Part shown: piece by piece, positions 44,878 to 54,043 of the stretch
How the letters are laid out: each line of letters starts with the position of its first letter
Position numbering within the stretch: the first letter of the stretch is position 1
DNA from: Rhodococcus wratislaviensis
GTDB lineage: Bacteria > Actinomycetota > Actinomycetes > Mycobacteriales > Mycobacteriaceae
Reading direction: 5' to 3'
NCBI RefSeq assembly: GCF_900455735.1
Contig: NZ_UAUI01000003.1
Coordinates: forward strand, 1 to 64,000
DNA length: 64,000 nucleotides
Translations under genes and position numbers: made by a program
The notes under the pieces: model-generated
What the model saw: only the letters and a program-made list of their open reading frames with translations
Database searches by the model: none
Told to the model about the DNA's origin: nothing

Positions 44878-45693
44878 ATGACGTCACCCGGCCGTTTCGA
44901 GAACAAGGTCGTCTTCGTCACCGGCGCGGCCCGCGGGCAGGGCCGCGCCGAGGCCGTCCGGTTCGCGTCCGAGGGCGCCGACGTCATCGCAATCGACGCC
45001 TGTACCGAATTCGCGTCCACGCCGTATCCCGGCGCCACCCAGGACGACCTGGCCGAGACGGTCCGGCTCGTCGAGGCGACCGGCCGGCGGATCGTCGCCG
45101 CCACCGCGGACGTGCGCGATTTCGACGGACTCTCCAGCGCCCTCGCGGGCGGCATCGAACGGCTGGGGCGCCTCGACGTCGTGATCGCGAACGCGGGCAT
45201 CTGCTCGGGGGCGTTGTCGTGGGAGATCACCGCGGAGCAGTGGCAGGAGACTGTCGACGTCAACCTCACGGGAACCTTCCACACCGCGAAGGCGGCGATC
45301 CCGTACCTCATCGAACAGGGGGAGGGCGGCGCCGTCGTCTTCACCAGTTCGGTGTCCGGGCTGAAGGGAACCCCGTTCACCGGGCACTATGTCGCCACCA
45401 AGCACGGCATCACCGGGCTCGCCAAGACGATGGCGAACGAACTCGGTGAGCACCGCATCCGCGTCAACACGGTGCACCCGGCGGGCGTGGACACCGGCAT
45501 GAAGGTGCGCGACCTGCACCCGCTCATCGCCCGGTACGCGTCGACGCTCGGCTCCATCTACCAGAACTCGCTGCCCTACAGCATCCTCGCGCCCGAGGAC
45601 GTCGCCGCCGTCGTCGCCTGGGTCTGTTCCGACGAGGCGAAATACATCACCGGTGCGCAGATTCCCGTCGACCTCGGCAATCTCATCCGCTGA
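44878..45693 (+). CDS. Mycofactocin-type SDR oxidoreductase
   Basis: A 271-residue SDR. It has TGAARGQGRAEAVRFA, then the insertion YPGATQDDLAETVRLVEATG, characteristic of the mycofactocin-coupled subfamily. NAG is in VIANAGICSG and the active site is SSVSGLKGTPFTGHYVATK. The C-terminus KYITGAQIPVDLGNL is typical. It is the second such SDR in the window, with the one at 11641. As last gene of the thiolase-ACAD operon it may oxidise the 3-hydroxyacyl-CoA or a ring hydroxyl. A 25-bp hairpin follows. Confidence 0.85.
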   Translation: MTSPGRFENKVVFVTGAARGQGRAEAVRFASEGADVIAIDACTEFASTPYPGATQDDLAETVRLVEATGRRIVAATADVRDFDGLSSALAGGIERLGRLDVVIANAGICSGALSWEITAEQWQETVDVNLTGTFHTAKAAIPYLIEQGEGGAVVFTSSVSGLKGTPFTGHYVATKHGITGLAKTMANELGEHRIRVNTVHPAGVDTGMKVRDLHPLIARYASTLGSIYQNSLPYSILAPEDVAAVVAWVCSDEAKYITGAQIPVDLGNLIR

Positions 45694-45709
45694 GGTTCGC
45701 AGTCTGTGT

Positions 45710-45762
45710 TCGCCGAATGTCACAGTGGTGCAGTGCGACTGCACCACTGTGACATTCGGCGA
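45710..45762. terminator. Perfect 25-bp hairpin (family B), bidirectional terminator
   Basis: Arms 45710-45734 and 45738-45762 pair perfectly around loop GCG. It lies between the convergent SDR and acyl-CoA ligase genes. The outer CGCCGAATGTCACA segment recurs in the hairpin at 57587, also between convergent genes. Confidence 0.85.
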
Positions 45763-45773
45763 CCTGCTGACGG

Positions 45774-47435
45774 TCAGACGGTGATGTCCCGGCGGACCAT
45801 CTTGCCGGTCGCGTTGCGGGGCAACAGGTCCGTGGTGATCCGCCAGCGGGTCGGGACCTTGAAATACGACAGGCGATCGGCGGCGTACTCGCGCAGCTGC
45901 GCCTCGGTGGTCGCGGCACCCGGTCGCAACACCACGACGGCCGCCACCTCCTGCCCCAGATCCTCGTGGGGCGTCCCGATCACCGCGCACTCGAGCACGT
46001 CCGGGTGTTCGTCGAGGCACTGCTCGATCTCGGTGGGGTACACGTTCTCCCCGCCGCGCAGAATCAGATCGGAGCGACGTCCGGTCAGCCGCAGGCGACC
46101 GTTCTCGACGAGTCCGTAGTCGCCGGTCCGGAGCCACCGGCCCGGGGCGATCGCCGCGGCAGTGGCGGTCTCGTCCTCCCAGTAGCCGAGCATCACGAAC
46201 GGGCTGCGCACGCACACCTCGCCCTCGACGCCGTCGGGCAGCCACTCCCCGTACGGGTCGCGGATCTCCATGCTCACCGTGATGATCGGACGTCCCAGAG
46301 TGCCCGGGAACTGCTCGAGTTCGGGGGCGGTGGCGACGGCGATCGCGGTACTGCACTCGGTGAGCCCGTAACTGTCCACCAGGGCGTTGCGCGCGAACGG
46401 CACCTTCTCGCGCAGGCGTTCCTTGAACGCGACCGACGACGGTGCGGACGCCAGCGAGAACGACGTGAGCGACGACAGGTCGTACTTGCCGAGGTCGTCG
46501 TGTTCCACGAGACGCGACGCCATGGTGGGCACCGCTCCCCAGTTGGTGACCCGTTCCCGCTCGACGAGACGGAGCACGGCGTCCACATCGAAACCGCCCT
46601 GGTGCATGACGACCGCGCCGCCCGTCGCCAGCCGCGGAATCACCAGATTGTGCAGGCTCGCGATGTGGAACAGGGGAGACGTCAGGAGGTAGCGAAGCGA
46701 ACTCGGCACCGTCGGATCGACGGGCCGTCCACTGAATTCGCCGACCACGGCGTCGCTGAACCGGTGGTAGTCGACGACGGCCAGAATATTGCGCTGAGAG
46801 TGCAACGCTCCCTTGGGCCTGCCGCTCGTGCCGCTCGTGTAGAGGATGGCGGCGGGATCGTCCTCGTCGACGTCGGTGTGCGGCATCGGGGACCCTGCGT
46901 ACCGCGCGAAGATCGCAGGCAGATCCGCCTCCATCGTCAGGACCGGAAGATCGGTGCCGACCGCGGCGAGCGTCTCCGCGCGCTTCGCGTCGGCGACCAC
47001 CACGGTGGGGCGACTGTGCGTCAGCCCGTACTCGACCTCCCGCGGCACCCACCAGCCGTTCAACCCGACGCTGATGGCGCCGAGCACCTGCGTGGCCCAG
47101 AACGCGACCACCCACTCGGGGGTGTTCGCGGCCAGGATCGCCACCCGGTCACCCTTCCGGACGCCGTAGTCCTCGCGCAGCGCCGTCGCCAGGGCCGCGA
47201 CCGCGGCGGCGTGCTCGGTATAGGACATCCGGCGGTCGGCGGTCACGAGGTAGTCGCGGTCGCCCCACCGGAGCGACGTGGTGAGGAGTTCGCCCACCGA
47301 GCGCCCGCGGTTCTTCATCACCGGCATCCCGGTGCCGAGTACCGGCTCCTCGACGAGCTCGAACCGGCCACCGGGTCCGGTGAGACGGGACATCACCTGA
47401 TCCAGGTGCAACTGTGGATCTGTAGGGGCAGTCAT
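45774..47435 (-). CDS. Acyl-CoA synthetase (steroid CoA ligase candidate)
   Basis: A 553-residue ANL-superfamily enzyme. The P-loop is [20 protein letters not shown]. Further motifs are [35 protein letters not shown] and the C-terminal catalytic lysine in [12 protein letters not shown]. It would adenylate a carboxylated side chain and form its CoA thioester. Two such ligases occur in the window; in R. jostii the cholate cluster ligases CasG and CasI act on different side-chain lengths. Which this one resembles more cannot be settled by eye. It is divergent from the flavin oxidoreductase gene, with a motif copy between. Confidence 0.88.
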   Translation of the reverse strand: MTAPTDPQLHLDQVMSRLTGPGGRFELVEEPVLGTGMPVMKNRGRSVGELLTTSLRWGDRDYLVTADRRMSYTEHAAAVAALATALREDYGVRKGDRVAILAANTPEWVVAFWATQVLGAISVGLNGWWVPREVEYGLTHSRPTVVVADAKRAETLAAVGTDLPVLTMEADLPAIFARYAGSPMPHTDVDEDDPAAILYTSGTSGRPKGALHSQRNILAVVDYHRFSDAVVGEFSGRPVDPTVPSSLRYLLTSPLFHIASLHNLVIPRLATGGAVVMHQGGFDVDAVLRLVERERVTNWGAVPTMASRLVEHDDLGKYDLSSLTSFSLASAPSSVAFKERLREKVPFARNALVDSYGLTECSTAIAVATAPELEQFPGTLGRPIITVSMEIRDPYGEWLPDGVEGEVCVRSPFVMLGYWEDETATAAAIAPGRWLRTGDYGLVENGRLRLTGRRSDLILRGGENVYPTEIEQCLDEHPDVLECAVIGTPHEDLGQEVAAVVVLRPGAATTEAQLREYAADRLSYFKVPTRWRITTDLLPRNATGKMVRRDITV

Positions 47436-47508
47436 CGGGGCGACCTTTCGTCCTCGGGCACTCGTACCGACACAAGATGGCACGCCGTGACGGGCGCCCG
47501 GACGTGGT

Positions 47509-47523
47509 TACCACTCAGCGAGA
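47509..47523. promoter_or_regulatory. Regulon motif copy between CoA ligase and flavin oxidoreductase genes
   Basis: TACCACTCAGCGAGA matches 14 of 15 positions. It is 74 bp upstream of the ligase start and 67 bp upstream of the flavin oxidoreductase start. Confidence 0.5.
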
Positions 47524-47589
47524 CTGCCGCGATCCGTGACATCCCGGCGCCGTTACGTTCGACAGCGAATCGCAGCTGGAGGAACTCAT

Positions 47590-48783
47590 ATGACGATAGA
47601 TCTCGACCCGCCCACAGTGAAGGTCGATCCGCTCGCCCCGGCCACACTCGGGCCGATCACCCTGCGCAATCGCGTGATCAAGGCAGCGACGTACGAGGGC
47701 CTGACCCCGAGGGGGCTGGTCACCGACGAGCTCATCGAATTCCATCGGCAGCCCGCTGCCGGAGGCGTGGGCATGACGACCGTCGCGTACTGCGCGGTCG
47801 CCGCGGACGGCCGTACGTCGCCCGGCCAGATCCAGTGGACCGACGAGGCGATGCCGGGCCTGCGGAAGCTGACCGACGCCATCCACGCCGAGGGTGCGGC
47901 AGTGTCTGCGCAGATCGGCCACGCGGGACCGGTCGCGGCCGCGAAGTACATCGGATCCCCGGCCCTGGGTCCGTCCCGCGCGTTCCGGATGACCACTCAG
48001 AACTTCTCCAAGCCGGCCTCCACGGCAGATATCGCCCGGATCGTCGAGGCACACGCCGACGCGGCTCGCCGCGCGGTGGAGGCGGGGTTCGATGCCGTGG
48101 AGATCCATTTCGGCCACAACTACCTGATCAGCTCGTTCCTCAGCCCGAAGGTCAACAAGCGCACGGACGAGTACGGCGGATCCCTGGCGAACCGCGCCCG
48201 GTTCGCGCTCGACACCGCCCGCGCCGTACGCGACGCGGTGGGGGACAGGATCGCGATCCTCGCCAAGCTGAACATGGACGACGGTGTGCCCGGGGGCTTC
48301 TGGGTGGACGAGGCCATCCAGGTGGCGCAATGGCTCGAACGGGACGGTTCGCTGGACGCGCTCGAGCTCACCGCGGGCAGTTCGCTGCTGAACCCGATGT
48401 ACCTGTTCAAGGGCGACGCGCCGCTCCGTGAGTTCGCCGCCGTCATGCCGCAACCGACGAAACTGGGAATCCGGTTGGTCGGCAAGCACTTCCTGAAGGA
48501 ATACCCCTACCGCGACGCCTACCTCCTCGAGGACGCCCGCCAGATCAGGGCCGCCGTGACGATGCCGCTCGTCCTACTCGGTGGCATCACCGGCAAGGCG
48601 ACCATGGACCTGGCGATGGCGGAAGGCTTCCAGTTCGTGGCCGTCGCACGGGCCCTCCTGCGGGAACCCGACCTCGTCAACCGGATCACGGAGGAGACCC
48701 ACAACCCCGGTCTGTGCATTCACTGCAACAAATGCATGACGGCGATCTACGGTGGCACCCACTGCGTGCTCCGCGTGCCGTGA
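47590..48783 (+). CDS. NADH:flavin oxidoreductase, OYE/dienoyl-CoA reductase-like, with Cys cluster
   Basis: A 397-residue FMN TIM barrel of the old yellow enzyme class. It has LRNRVIKAATYEGLTPRG, the active-site HFGHNYLISSFLSPKVNKRT followed by DEYGGSLANRARF, and FVAVARALLREPDL. At the end, Cys376, Cys379, Cys382 and Cys392 (CIHCNKC...C) resemble the 4Fe-4S site of 2,4-dienoyl-CoA reductase and of BaiCD/BaiH. The C-terminal FAD/NAD(P)H domain of those enzymes is absent. It probably reduces a conjugated enone or dienoyl-CoA and needs a separate electron donor. GGAGG precedes the ATG. Confidence 0.85.
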   Translation: MTIDLDPPTVKVDPLAPATLGPITLRNRVIKAATYEGLTPRGLVTDELIEFHRQPAAGGVGMTTVAYCAVAADGRTSPGQIQWTDEAMPGLRKLTDAIHAEGAAVSAQIGHAGPVAAAKYIGSPALGPSRAFRMTTQNFSKPASTADIARIVEAHADAARRAVEAGFDAVEIHFGHNYLISSFLSPKVNKRTDEYGGSLANRARFALDTARAVRDAVGDRIAILAKLNMDDGVPGGFWVDEAIQVAQWLERDGSLDALELTAGSSLLNPMYLFKGDAPLREFAAVMPQPTKLGIRLVGKHFLKEYPYRDAYLLEDARQIRAAVTMPLVLLGGITGKATMDLAMAEGFQFVAVARALLREPDLVNRITEETHNPGLCIHCNKCMTAIYGGTHCVLRVP

Positions 48784-48809
48784 GCGTGCACACCGTGTCG
48801 ACAGGAGAG

Positions 48810-50477
48810 ATGGAGTTGGAACGCACCACGATCGCCCGGATGCTGCTCGACCGGCTGGGTGACGACAGGCTGGGAGTCCGTACCCGGGACCAGGATTGGA
48901 CCTGGGACGAGACGGTGCGCGAGAGCGCGGCCCGCGGCGCCGTCGCGTCCTCGCTGCGGCGCGACGGACCGTTCCACGTCGGTGTCCTGCTCGAGAACAC
49001 CCCCGAGTTCCTGTTCTGGCTGGGCGGCGCGGCGCTCGCCGGGGCCACCGTCGTCGGCATCAATCCGACCCGTCGCGGGGCGGAACTCGAGGCCGAGATC
49101 CGGTACGTCGACTGTCAGCTGATCGTCACGGACACCGCCGGGAAGGCGCAGCTCGCCGGTCTCGACCTCGGGCTGTCCGACGACCGGTTCCTGCTGGTCG
49201 ACGATCCGGGCTACACCGAACTCGTCGCCTCCCACGCGGTGGAGTGTCCGGTGGAGCATCCCGGGATCGACGCGTCGACGCTGTTCCTTCTGCTGTTCAC
49301 GTCCGGCACCACCGGCGCGTCGAAGGCGGTGCGGTGCAGCCAGGGCCGGCTCGCCCGGCTGGCGTACGCGAACACCGCCAAATACGGGCACGTGCGAGAC
49401 GACGTCGACTACTGCTGCATGCCGCTGTTCCACGGCAACGCGTTGATGGCGCTCTGGGCGCCCGCCCTCGCCAACGGCGCCACCGTCTGCCTGCCGCGCA
49501 AATTCTCCGCGTCCGGATTCCTGCCCGACGTCCGGTTCTTCGGCGCCACATTCTTCACCTACGTCGGCAAGGCGCTGGCATATCTGATGGCCACACCGGA
49601 GCAACCCGACGACCGTGACAACACGCTCGTCCGCGGTTTCGGGACCGAGGCGTCCCCGGAGGACAAGACCGAATTCGTCCGCCGGTTCGGCGCCGAACTG
49701 TACGAAGGGTACGGCTCGAGTGAGGGTGCCGGTTCGGTGACGCTCGACCCCGACGCCCCCGAGGGCGCGCTCGGCAGGCCCGCGAACGAGAACATCCTCA
49801 TCGTCGACCCCGACACCCGAGCGGAGAAGGCCCGGGCGCGGCTCGACGAGCACGGACGCGTACTCAACCCGGACGAGGCGATCGGCGAGATGGTCGACAA
49901 GGCCGGCGCGGCGCGGTTCGAGGGCTACTACAAGAACGAGGACGCGATCGCGGACCGCATCCGGCACGGCTGGTACTGGACGGGCGACCTCGGGTACGTC
50001 GACGAGGCCGGCTTCATCTACTTCGCCGGCCGGAAGGGCGACTGGATCCGCGTGGACGGGGAGAACACCTCGGCGCTGATGGTGGAGCGGATCTTGCGGC
50101 GACACCCGAAGGTGGTCGCCACCGGCGTGTACGCCGTCCCCGACCCGCGGTCGGGCGATCAGGTGATGGCGGCCGTCGAGGTGTCCGACCCCACCGATTT
50201 CGATCCGGCGGAGTTCGCCGTGTTCCTCGGTAGCCAGGACGACCTGGGCACGAAAGCTGCACCGAGATTCGTCCGGGTGTCGACGGACCTGCCGGTGACG
50301 GGATCGAACAAGGTCCTCAAACGCACGCTGCAGGAGCAGCGCTGGCGTTGCGGCGATCCGGTCTTCCGGTGGGCGGGACGTGGTGTTCCGGAGTACCACG
50401 AGATGACCGAGAGTGAGAAGGCCGCGCTGGAGCAGGAGTTCCACACGCACGGCCGGCAACGATTCCTGCAGGTGTGA
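48810..50477 (+). CDS. Acyl-CoA synthetase, FadD17/FadD19-like (steroid side chain)
   Basis: A 555-residue ANL enzyme. The P-loop is LFLLLFTSGTTGASKAVRCS. It continues with CMPLFHGNALMALWAPALAN, ELYEGYGSSEGAGSV and WYWTGDLGYVDEAGFIYFAG, and the late Lys is in GSNKVLKR. The absence of the long luciferase-type linker and the FHGNALM block resemble the FadD17/FadD19 group that activates steroid side chains. The start is uncertain: ATG 48810 lies close behind AGGAG, while TTG 48816 has better spacing. It follows the flavin oxidoreductase gene and precedes an LLM gene. Confidence 0.87.
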   Translation: MELERTTIARMLLDRLGDDRLGVRTRDQDWTWDETVRESAARGAVASSLRRDGPFHVGVLLENTPEFLFWLGGAALAGATVVGINPTRRGAELEAEIRYVDCQLIVTDTAGKAQLAGLDLGLSDDRFLLVDDPGYTELVASHAVECPVEHPGIDASTLFLLLFTSGTTGASKAVRCSQGRLARLAYANTAKYGHVRDDVDYCCMPLFHGNALMALWAPALANGATVCLPRKFSASGFLPDVRFFGATFFTYVGKALAYLMATPEQPDDRDNTLVRGFGTEASPEDKTEFVRRFGAELYEGYGSSEGAGSVTLDPDAPEGALGRPANENILIVDPDTRAEKARARLDEHGRVLNPDEAIGEMVDKAGAARFEGYYKNEDAIADRIRHGWYWTGDLGYVDEAGFIYFAGRKGDWIRVDGENTSALMVERILRRHPKVVATGVYAVPDPRSGDQVMAAVEVSDPTDFDPAEFAVFLGSQDDLGTKAAPRFVRVSTDLPVTGSNKVLKRTLQEQRWRCGDPVFRWAGRGVPEYHEMTESEKAALEQEFHTHGRQRFLQV

Positions 50478-50490
50478 CGGTGAGGGTGAC

Positions 50491-51378
50491 ATGAAACTGG
50501 GTGTGGTGATTCCCGTCGAGCTGGGACGGGCGGGCGAGCCCGAGTGGATACTCGAATTCGCGAGGGCTGCCGAATCACTCGGATTCGACGAGATCTCGGC
50601 CGTCGAGCATTCGGTCGTCATCGCGGACACGGCGAGTGCCTATCCGTACTCGCCCACCGGGAAGTCGCACCTACCCGACGACTGCAGCCTGCCGGACCCG
50701 CTGGAACTGCTGTCGTTCGTCGCCGGCGCCACGACGACCCTGGGTCTCGCGACAGGAGTGCTGGTCCTGCCCAATCACCACCCGGTGGTGCTGGCGAAAC
50801 GCCTCGCCACCCTGGACCGGCTGTCCGCGGGGCGCCTCCGTATCTGCCTCGGTCTCGGCTGGATGCGCGAGGAGATCGAGGCCTGCGGCGGCGACTTCGA
50901 CCGGCGCGGCGCTGTCTCCGACGAGGCGATCGCGGTGATGCGGGAGCTGTGGTCGGGCACCACCGCCGTCGACTTCGCGGGCGAACACTTCTCCTTCCGC
51001 GGCGCCCAGAGCTGGCCCAAACCCCACCGGGATTCGGGAGTGCCGCTCTACATCGGCGGACACAGCCCGGCGGCCGCACGGCGGGCCGGGCGGCTGGGCG
51101 ACGGCTTCCAGCCGCTCGGCCTGGCCGGCGACGACCTGGACCTTGCGATCGTCCGGATGCGGGCGGCGGCAGCGGACGCCGGCCGCGATCCCGCCGATGT
51201 CGACCTCGTGCTGGGTGCCACGCTGCCGCGGCTGGACGAGGCCAAACTCGACCGGTCCCGGGAACTGGGCGCGAATCGGCTCGTCCTGTCGGCGTCCCGG
51301 CACGCGCACTCGCTCGGCGAGGTCATCGACGAGATGGCAGCCTGTTCCGCCCGGTTGGGACTCAGTCCGGCACGGTGA
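50491..51378 (+). CDS. F420-type LLM-class oxidoreductase (second copy)
   Basis: A 295-residue luciferase-like protein. Key blocks are FARAAESLGFDEISAVEHSV, LATGVLVLPNHHPVVLAKRL, GRLRICLGLGWMREEIEACG and PLYIGGHSPAAARRAGRLGD. It resembles the actinobacterial F420 family TIGR03619, also represented at 16466. The reaction in steroid breakdown is not known; reduction of an unsaturated intermediate is possible. It starts 13 bp after the CoA synthetase stop. The 3' end overlaps the convergent SnoaL gene by 17 bp. Confidence 0.83.
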   Translation: MKLGVVIPVELGRAGEPEWILEFARAAESLGFDEISAVEHSVVIADTASAYPYSPTGKSHLPDDCSLPDPLELLSFVAGATTTLGLATGVLVLPNHHPVVLAKRLATLDRLSAGRLRICLGLGWMREEIEACGGDFDRRGAVSDEAIAVMRELWSGTTAVDFAGEHFSFRGAQSWPKPHRDSGVPLYIGGHSPAAARRAGRLGDGFQPLGLAGDDLDLAIVRMRAAAADAGRDPADVDLVLGATLPRLDEAKLDRSRELGANRLVLSASRHAHSLGEVIDEMAACSARLGLSPAR

Positions 51379-51802
51379 CCGGCACGTCCTCGCTGAAGTC
51401 GACGATCAGTTCGCGCCGGAAGAACTGCCAGCCGGTGTCGCCGAGCACGAACCGGTCGTGGTAGCGCAGTGCGATCCGATTGTCGCGGAATCCGTTTCGG
51501 CCGGCATAGACATGGTGCGCCGTGCAGTACGTCTCACCCGACGCGCTCGACCCGTCCACGTCGATCACCTGCTGGTGCACGACGTGCCGGGTGGACTGCA
51601 GATGCGAGACCGCGTCCACGACGGCGGACGCGAGCACGTCACTGCCGCGGAGTTCGGTTGCCGCGCCGGTGCCCGTCAACGCAGGCGGCAGGACGAGCGT
51701 CGCGTCGGAGTCGAACAACGCCGCGAGCGTTGCCGCCTCGCGCCGGTCGACGGCCCGCGCATAGCGGGCGGTGAGTTCGGTGAGAGCGAATCCGGTGGCC
51801 AT
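51362..51802 (-). CDS. SnoaL/NTF2-fold protein (second copy)
   Basis: A 146-residue cone-fold protein. Tyr14 and Asp19 (RYARAVD) and His73/His76 (RHVVHQQ) correspond to the Tyr-Asp-His set of scytalone dehydratase and BaiE-like enzymes. The core AATLAALFDSDATLVLPPAL and the C-terminal WQFFRRELIVDF are typical. It could be a dehydratase or isomerase for a hydroxysteroid. It is divergent from the igr-like operon and shares the motif at 51843. The opposite-strand LLM gene overlaps its 3' end by 17 bp. Confidence 0.72.
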   Translation of the reverse strand: MATGFALTELTARYARAVDRREAATLAALFDSDATLVLPPALTGTGAATELRGSDVLASAVVDAVSHLQSTRHVVHQQVIDVDGSSASGETYCTAHHVYAGRNGFRDNRIALRYHDRFVLGDTGWQFFRRELIVDFSEDVPVTVPD

Positions 51803-51842
51803 TCCACCATTCCAGCGGACATCCGGCCTCGGCGACAGCCGC

Positions 51843-51857
51843 CTCCCGCTGACCGAG
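51843..51857. promoter_or_regulatory. Regulon motif copy before the igr-like operon
   Basis: TCCCGCTGACCGAGA fits the shared motif at all 15 positions. It lies 41 bp from the SnoaL start and 85 bp from the ACAD start at 51942. Confidence 0.6.
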
Positions 51858-51941
51858 ACATCGGCAGTGCGGTGTGGGAGTGCTGGTTAGCGTCCAGAAC
51901 ACACGTGGCGACAGCCACGCACAGGCTTGAGGAGAACGCCG

Positions 51942-53108
51942 ATGGATGTGAGGGAATCGCCCGGGCAACGGGAACTCCGGCGGGAGTTGCGCGCGTACTT
52001 CGCGGCGCTGCTGCCGGAGGAGACGCGGCGGATCGCGGGTGAGCAAGGTGTGGGCGGAGAGCATTTCCGCGACATCGTGCGGCTGCTGGGCAAGGACGGC
52101 TGGCTGGGTGTCGGCTGGCCGGTGGAGTACGGCGGGCAGGGACGGTCGATCGAAGACCAGTTCGTGTTCTTCGACGAGGTGCAACGGGCCGGACTGCCGT
52201 TCCCGTTCGTCACCGTCAACACCGTCGGCCCCACCCTGATGAAGTACGGCACCGAGGAGCAGAAGGCGCGGTTCCTTCCCGGCATCCTGGCCGGCGACAT
52301 CGTCTTCGCCATCGGCTACACCGAACCGGAAGCCGGCACCGACCTCGCCTCGCTGCAGACCCGGGCCGTTCGCGACGGAGATGCGTGGGTGGTCGACGGC
52401 AACAAAATCTTCACCAGTGGCGCCAACACAGCCGACTACGTGTGGCTGGCGTGCCGCACCGATGCGGACGCACCCAAGCACAAGGGCATCTCGATCCTCA
52501 TCGTGCCCACCGATGATCCCGGTTTCAGCTGGTCGCCGATCTACACCGTGGGCGGGCTGACGGTCACGTCGACCTACTACAGCGGAATCCGGGTCGGCGA
52601 TCAGGACGTCGTGGGCGACGTCGACGGCGGGTGGCAGCTGATCACCGCCCAGCTCAATCACGAACGCATCGGGCTCGCGGCGCTCGGCGGACGCACGCTC
52701 GGCCTGTGGCAGCAGGTCCTCGACTGGGCCAGGCAGAACGGTGCACTCGACATCCCGTGGGTGCAGATGGACTTCGCGCGCACTCACGCGAAACTCGAGG
52801 CGATGCGACTGCTGAACTGGAAGATGACCGCCGCGGTCGCGCGGGATGCGTTGTCGGGAGCCGACGCCGGTGCCACCAAGACGTACGGCACCGAAACCCA
52901 CGTCGACGTCTACCGCACTCTGCTCGGGATCCTCGGCGCCGCCGGACGGCTGCGTCCGGGCTCACCCGGCGCGATCCTCGCCGGCCAGATCGAACAGATC
53001 TCCCGTCAAAGTGTGGTGAACACGTTCGGCGGCGGCGTCAACGAGGTGCTCCGCGACATGGTCGGCACTCTCGGCCTCGGACTCGTCCGCGAGAAGAGGG
53101 TGAAATGA
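51942..53108 (+). CDS. Acyl-CoA dehydrogenase, FadE29/ChsE2-like subunit
   Basis: A 388-residue ACAD with GWPVEYGGQGRSIEDQFVFF, IGYTEPEAGTDLASLQTRAV, ANTADYVWLACRTDADAPKH and the end TFGGGVNEVLRDMVGTLGLG. The C-terminal part resembles FadE29 (ChsE2), which pairs with FadE28 (ChsE1) in a heterotetramer to desaturate the three-carbon side chain. Its likely partner is the ACAD at 54043. GAGGAG precedes the ATG. It is the first gene of a coupled cassette in which genes overlap by one to four bases. Confidence 0.87.
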   Translation: MDVRESPGQRELRRELRAYFAALLPEETRRIAGEQGVGGEHFRDIVRLLGKDGWLGVGWPVEYGGQGRSIEDQFVFFDEVQRAGLPFPFVTVNTVGPTLMKYGTEEQKARFLPGILAGDIVFAIGYTEPEAGTDLASLQTRAVRDGDAWVVDGNKIFTSGANTADYVWLACRTDADAPKHKGISILIVPTDDPGFSWSPIYTVGGLTVTSTYYSGIRVGDQDVVGDVDGGWQLITAQLNHERIGLAALGGRTLGLWQQVLDWARQNGALDIPWVQMDFARTHAKLEAMRLLNWKMTAAVARDALSGADAGATKTYGTETHVDVYRTLLGILGAAGRLRPGSPGAILAGQIEQISRQSVVNTFGGGVNEVLRDMVGTLGLGLVREKRVK

Positions 53109-54043
53109 GCGAACTCCTCACCCGGCTGCGCGCGTTCGAGGGACGGACGATCGTCCCGGCCACCTGGGGCCCCGACCCCGTGAACACTCCGATGATCCGG
53201 CACTGGGTCGAGGCGATGGGTGACACGAGCCCCGTCTACCTCGACGACGACGCCGCGCACGCCACCGGACGCGGCGGCGCCGTGGCACCCGCCCAGATGC
53301 TGCAGGTGTGGACGATGCGCACGTACGCCGACAAGATGTCCGGCGCCGACCCGTCACCCGTCTGGACGGAGTTGATCGCCACATTCGACGAGGCGGGATT
53401 CACGTCCGTCGTCGCCACCGATTCCGACCAGGAGTTCTTCGCCGAACTGCGCCCCGGCGACCGGGTGAGCACGACCGAAGTGGTCGAGTCCGTGTCCGCG
53501 GAGAAACAGACAGGTCTCGGCGCCGGACATTTCGTCACCACCCTCAAGACATACCGCAACGGCGGCGGCGAGATCGTCGGCACCCAGCGGTGGCGGACAC
53601 TCCGCTTCCGGCCCGCCGAGCGTCCGGCTCCGCGCGCACTGCGCCCGCGGCCCGCCATCGACCACGACAACGCCTTCTGGTTCGCGGCCGCACGCGAGCA
53701 CCGCCTCGTCATCCAGCGGTGCGCGAGCTGCGGGGTGCTGCGGCACCCGACCGGACCGATGTGCGGGGAGTGCCGCTCCACCGAGTGGGACACCGTCGAC
53801 GCGTCGGGGCGGGGCACCGTCTACACGTTCGTCGTCAATCACCACCCGAAGATCGACGCCTTCGACTACCCACTGATCGTCGCGGTGATCGAACTCGAGG
53901 AGGGCACCCGCCTGATCGCCAACATGACGGGTGTCGAACCCGAACACGTGCACATCGGAATGCCGGTGGAACTGGTCTGGATCGACGCCGACCCGGAACT
54001 GACGCTTCCCGCATTCCGGCCCACCCCATTGGAGGACCACTGA
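53105..54043 (+). CDS. ChsH2-like protein: MaoC domain + DUF35 zinc ribbon/OB fold
   Basis: A 312-residue two-domain protein. Residues 1-170 are MaoC-like (RHWVEAMGDTSPVYLDDDAA). Residues 185-312 are a DUF35 module with zinc cysteines 206, 209, 220 and 223 (CASCG...CGEC) and an OB fold. This is the architecture of ChsH2, which joins ChsH1 to hydrate the steroid enoyl-CoA; its DUF35 domain binds the Ltp2 aldolase. The ChsH1-like and Ltp2-like partners are at 55152 and 55580. The ATG overlaps the previous stop by four bases. Confidence 0.9.
   Translation: MSELLTRLRAFEGRTIVPATWGPDPVNTPMIRHWVEAMGDTSPVYLDDDAAHATGRGGAVAPAQMLQVWTMRTYADKMSGADPSPVWTELIATFDEAGFTSVVATDSDQEFFAELRPGDRVSTTEVVESVSAEKQTGLGAGHFVTTLKTYRNGGGEIVGTQRWRTLRFRPAERPAPRALRPRPAIDHDNAFWFAAAREHRLVIQRCASCGVLRHPTGPMCGECRSTEWDTVDASGRGTVYTFVVNHHPKIDAFDYPLIVAVIELEEGTRLIANMTGVEPEHVHIGMPVELVWIDADPELTLPAFRPTPLEDH

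Noticed and set aside
44860-44880. Six-codon ATG frame overlapping the start of the SDR at 44878, with a repeated AGGA(G/A)CAGAC-like leader
   Set aside because: Likely a by-product of a local sequence duplication at the ribosome-binding site; too short to call.
45966-48431. 821-codon plus-strand open frame opposite the acyl-CoA synthetase
   Set aside because: It runs antisense through the ligase and across the divergent promoter, and no domain is recognisable.
48747-50630. 627-codon minus-strand open frame opposite the FadD17-like gene
   Set aside because: Antisense shadow of a gene with full ANL motifs.
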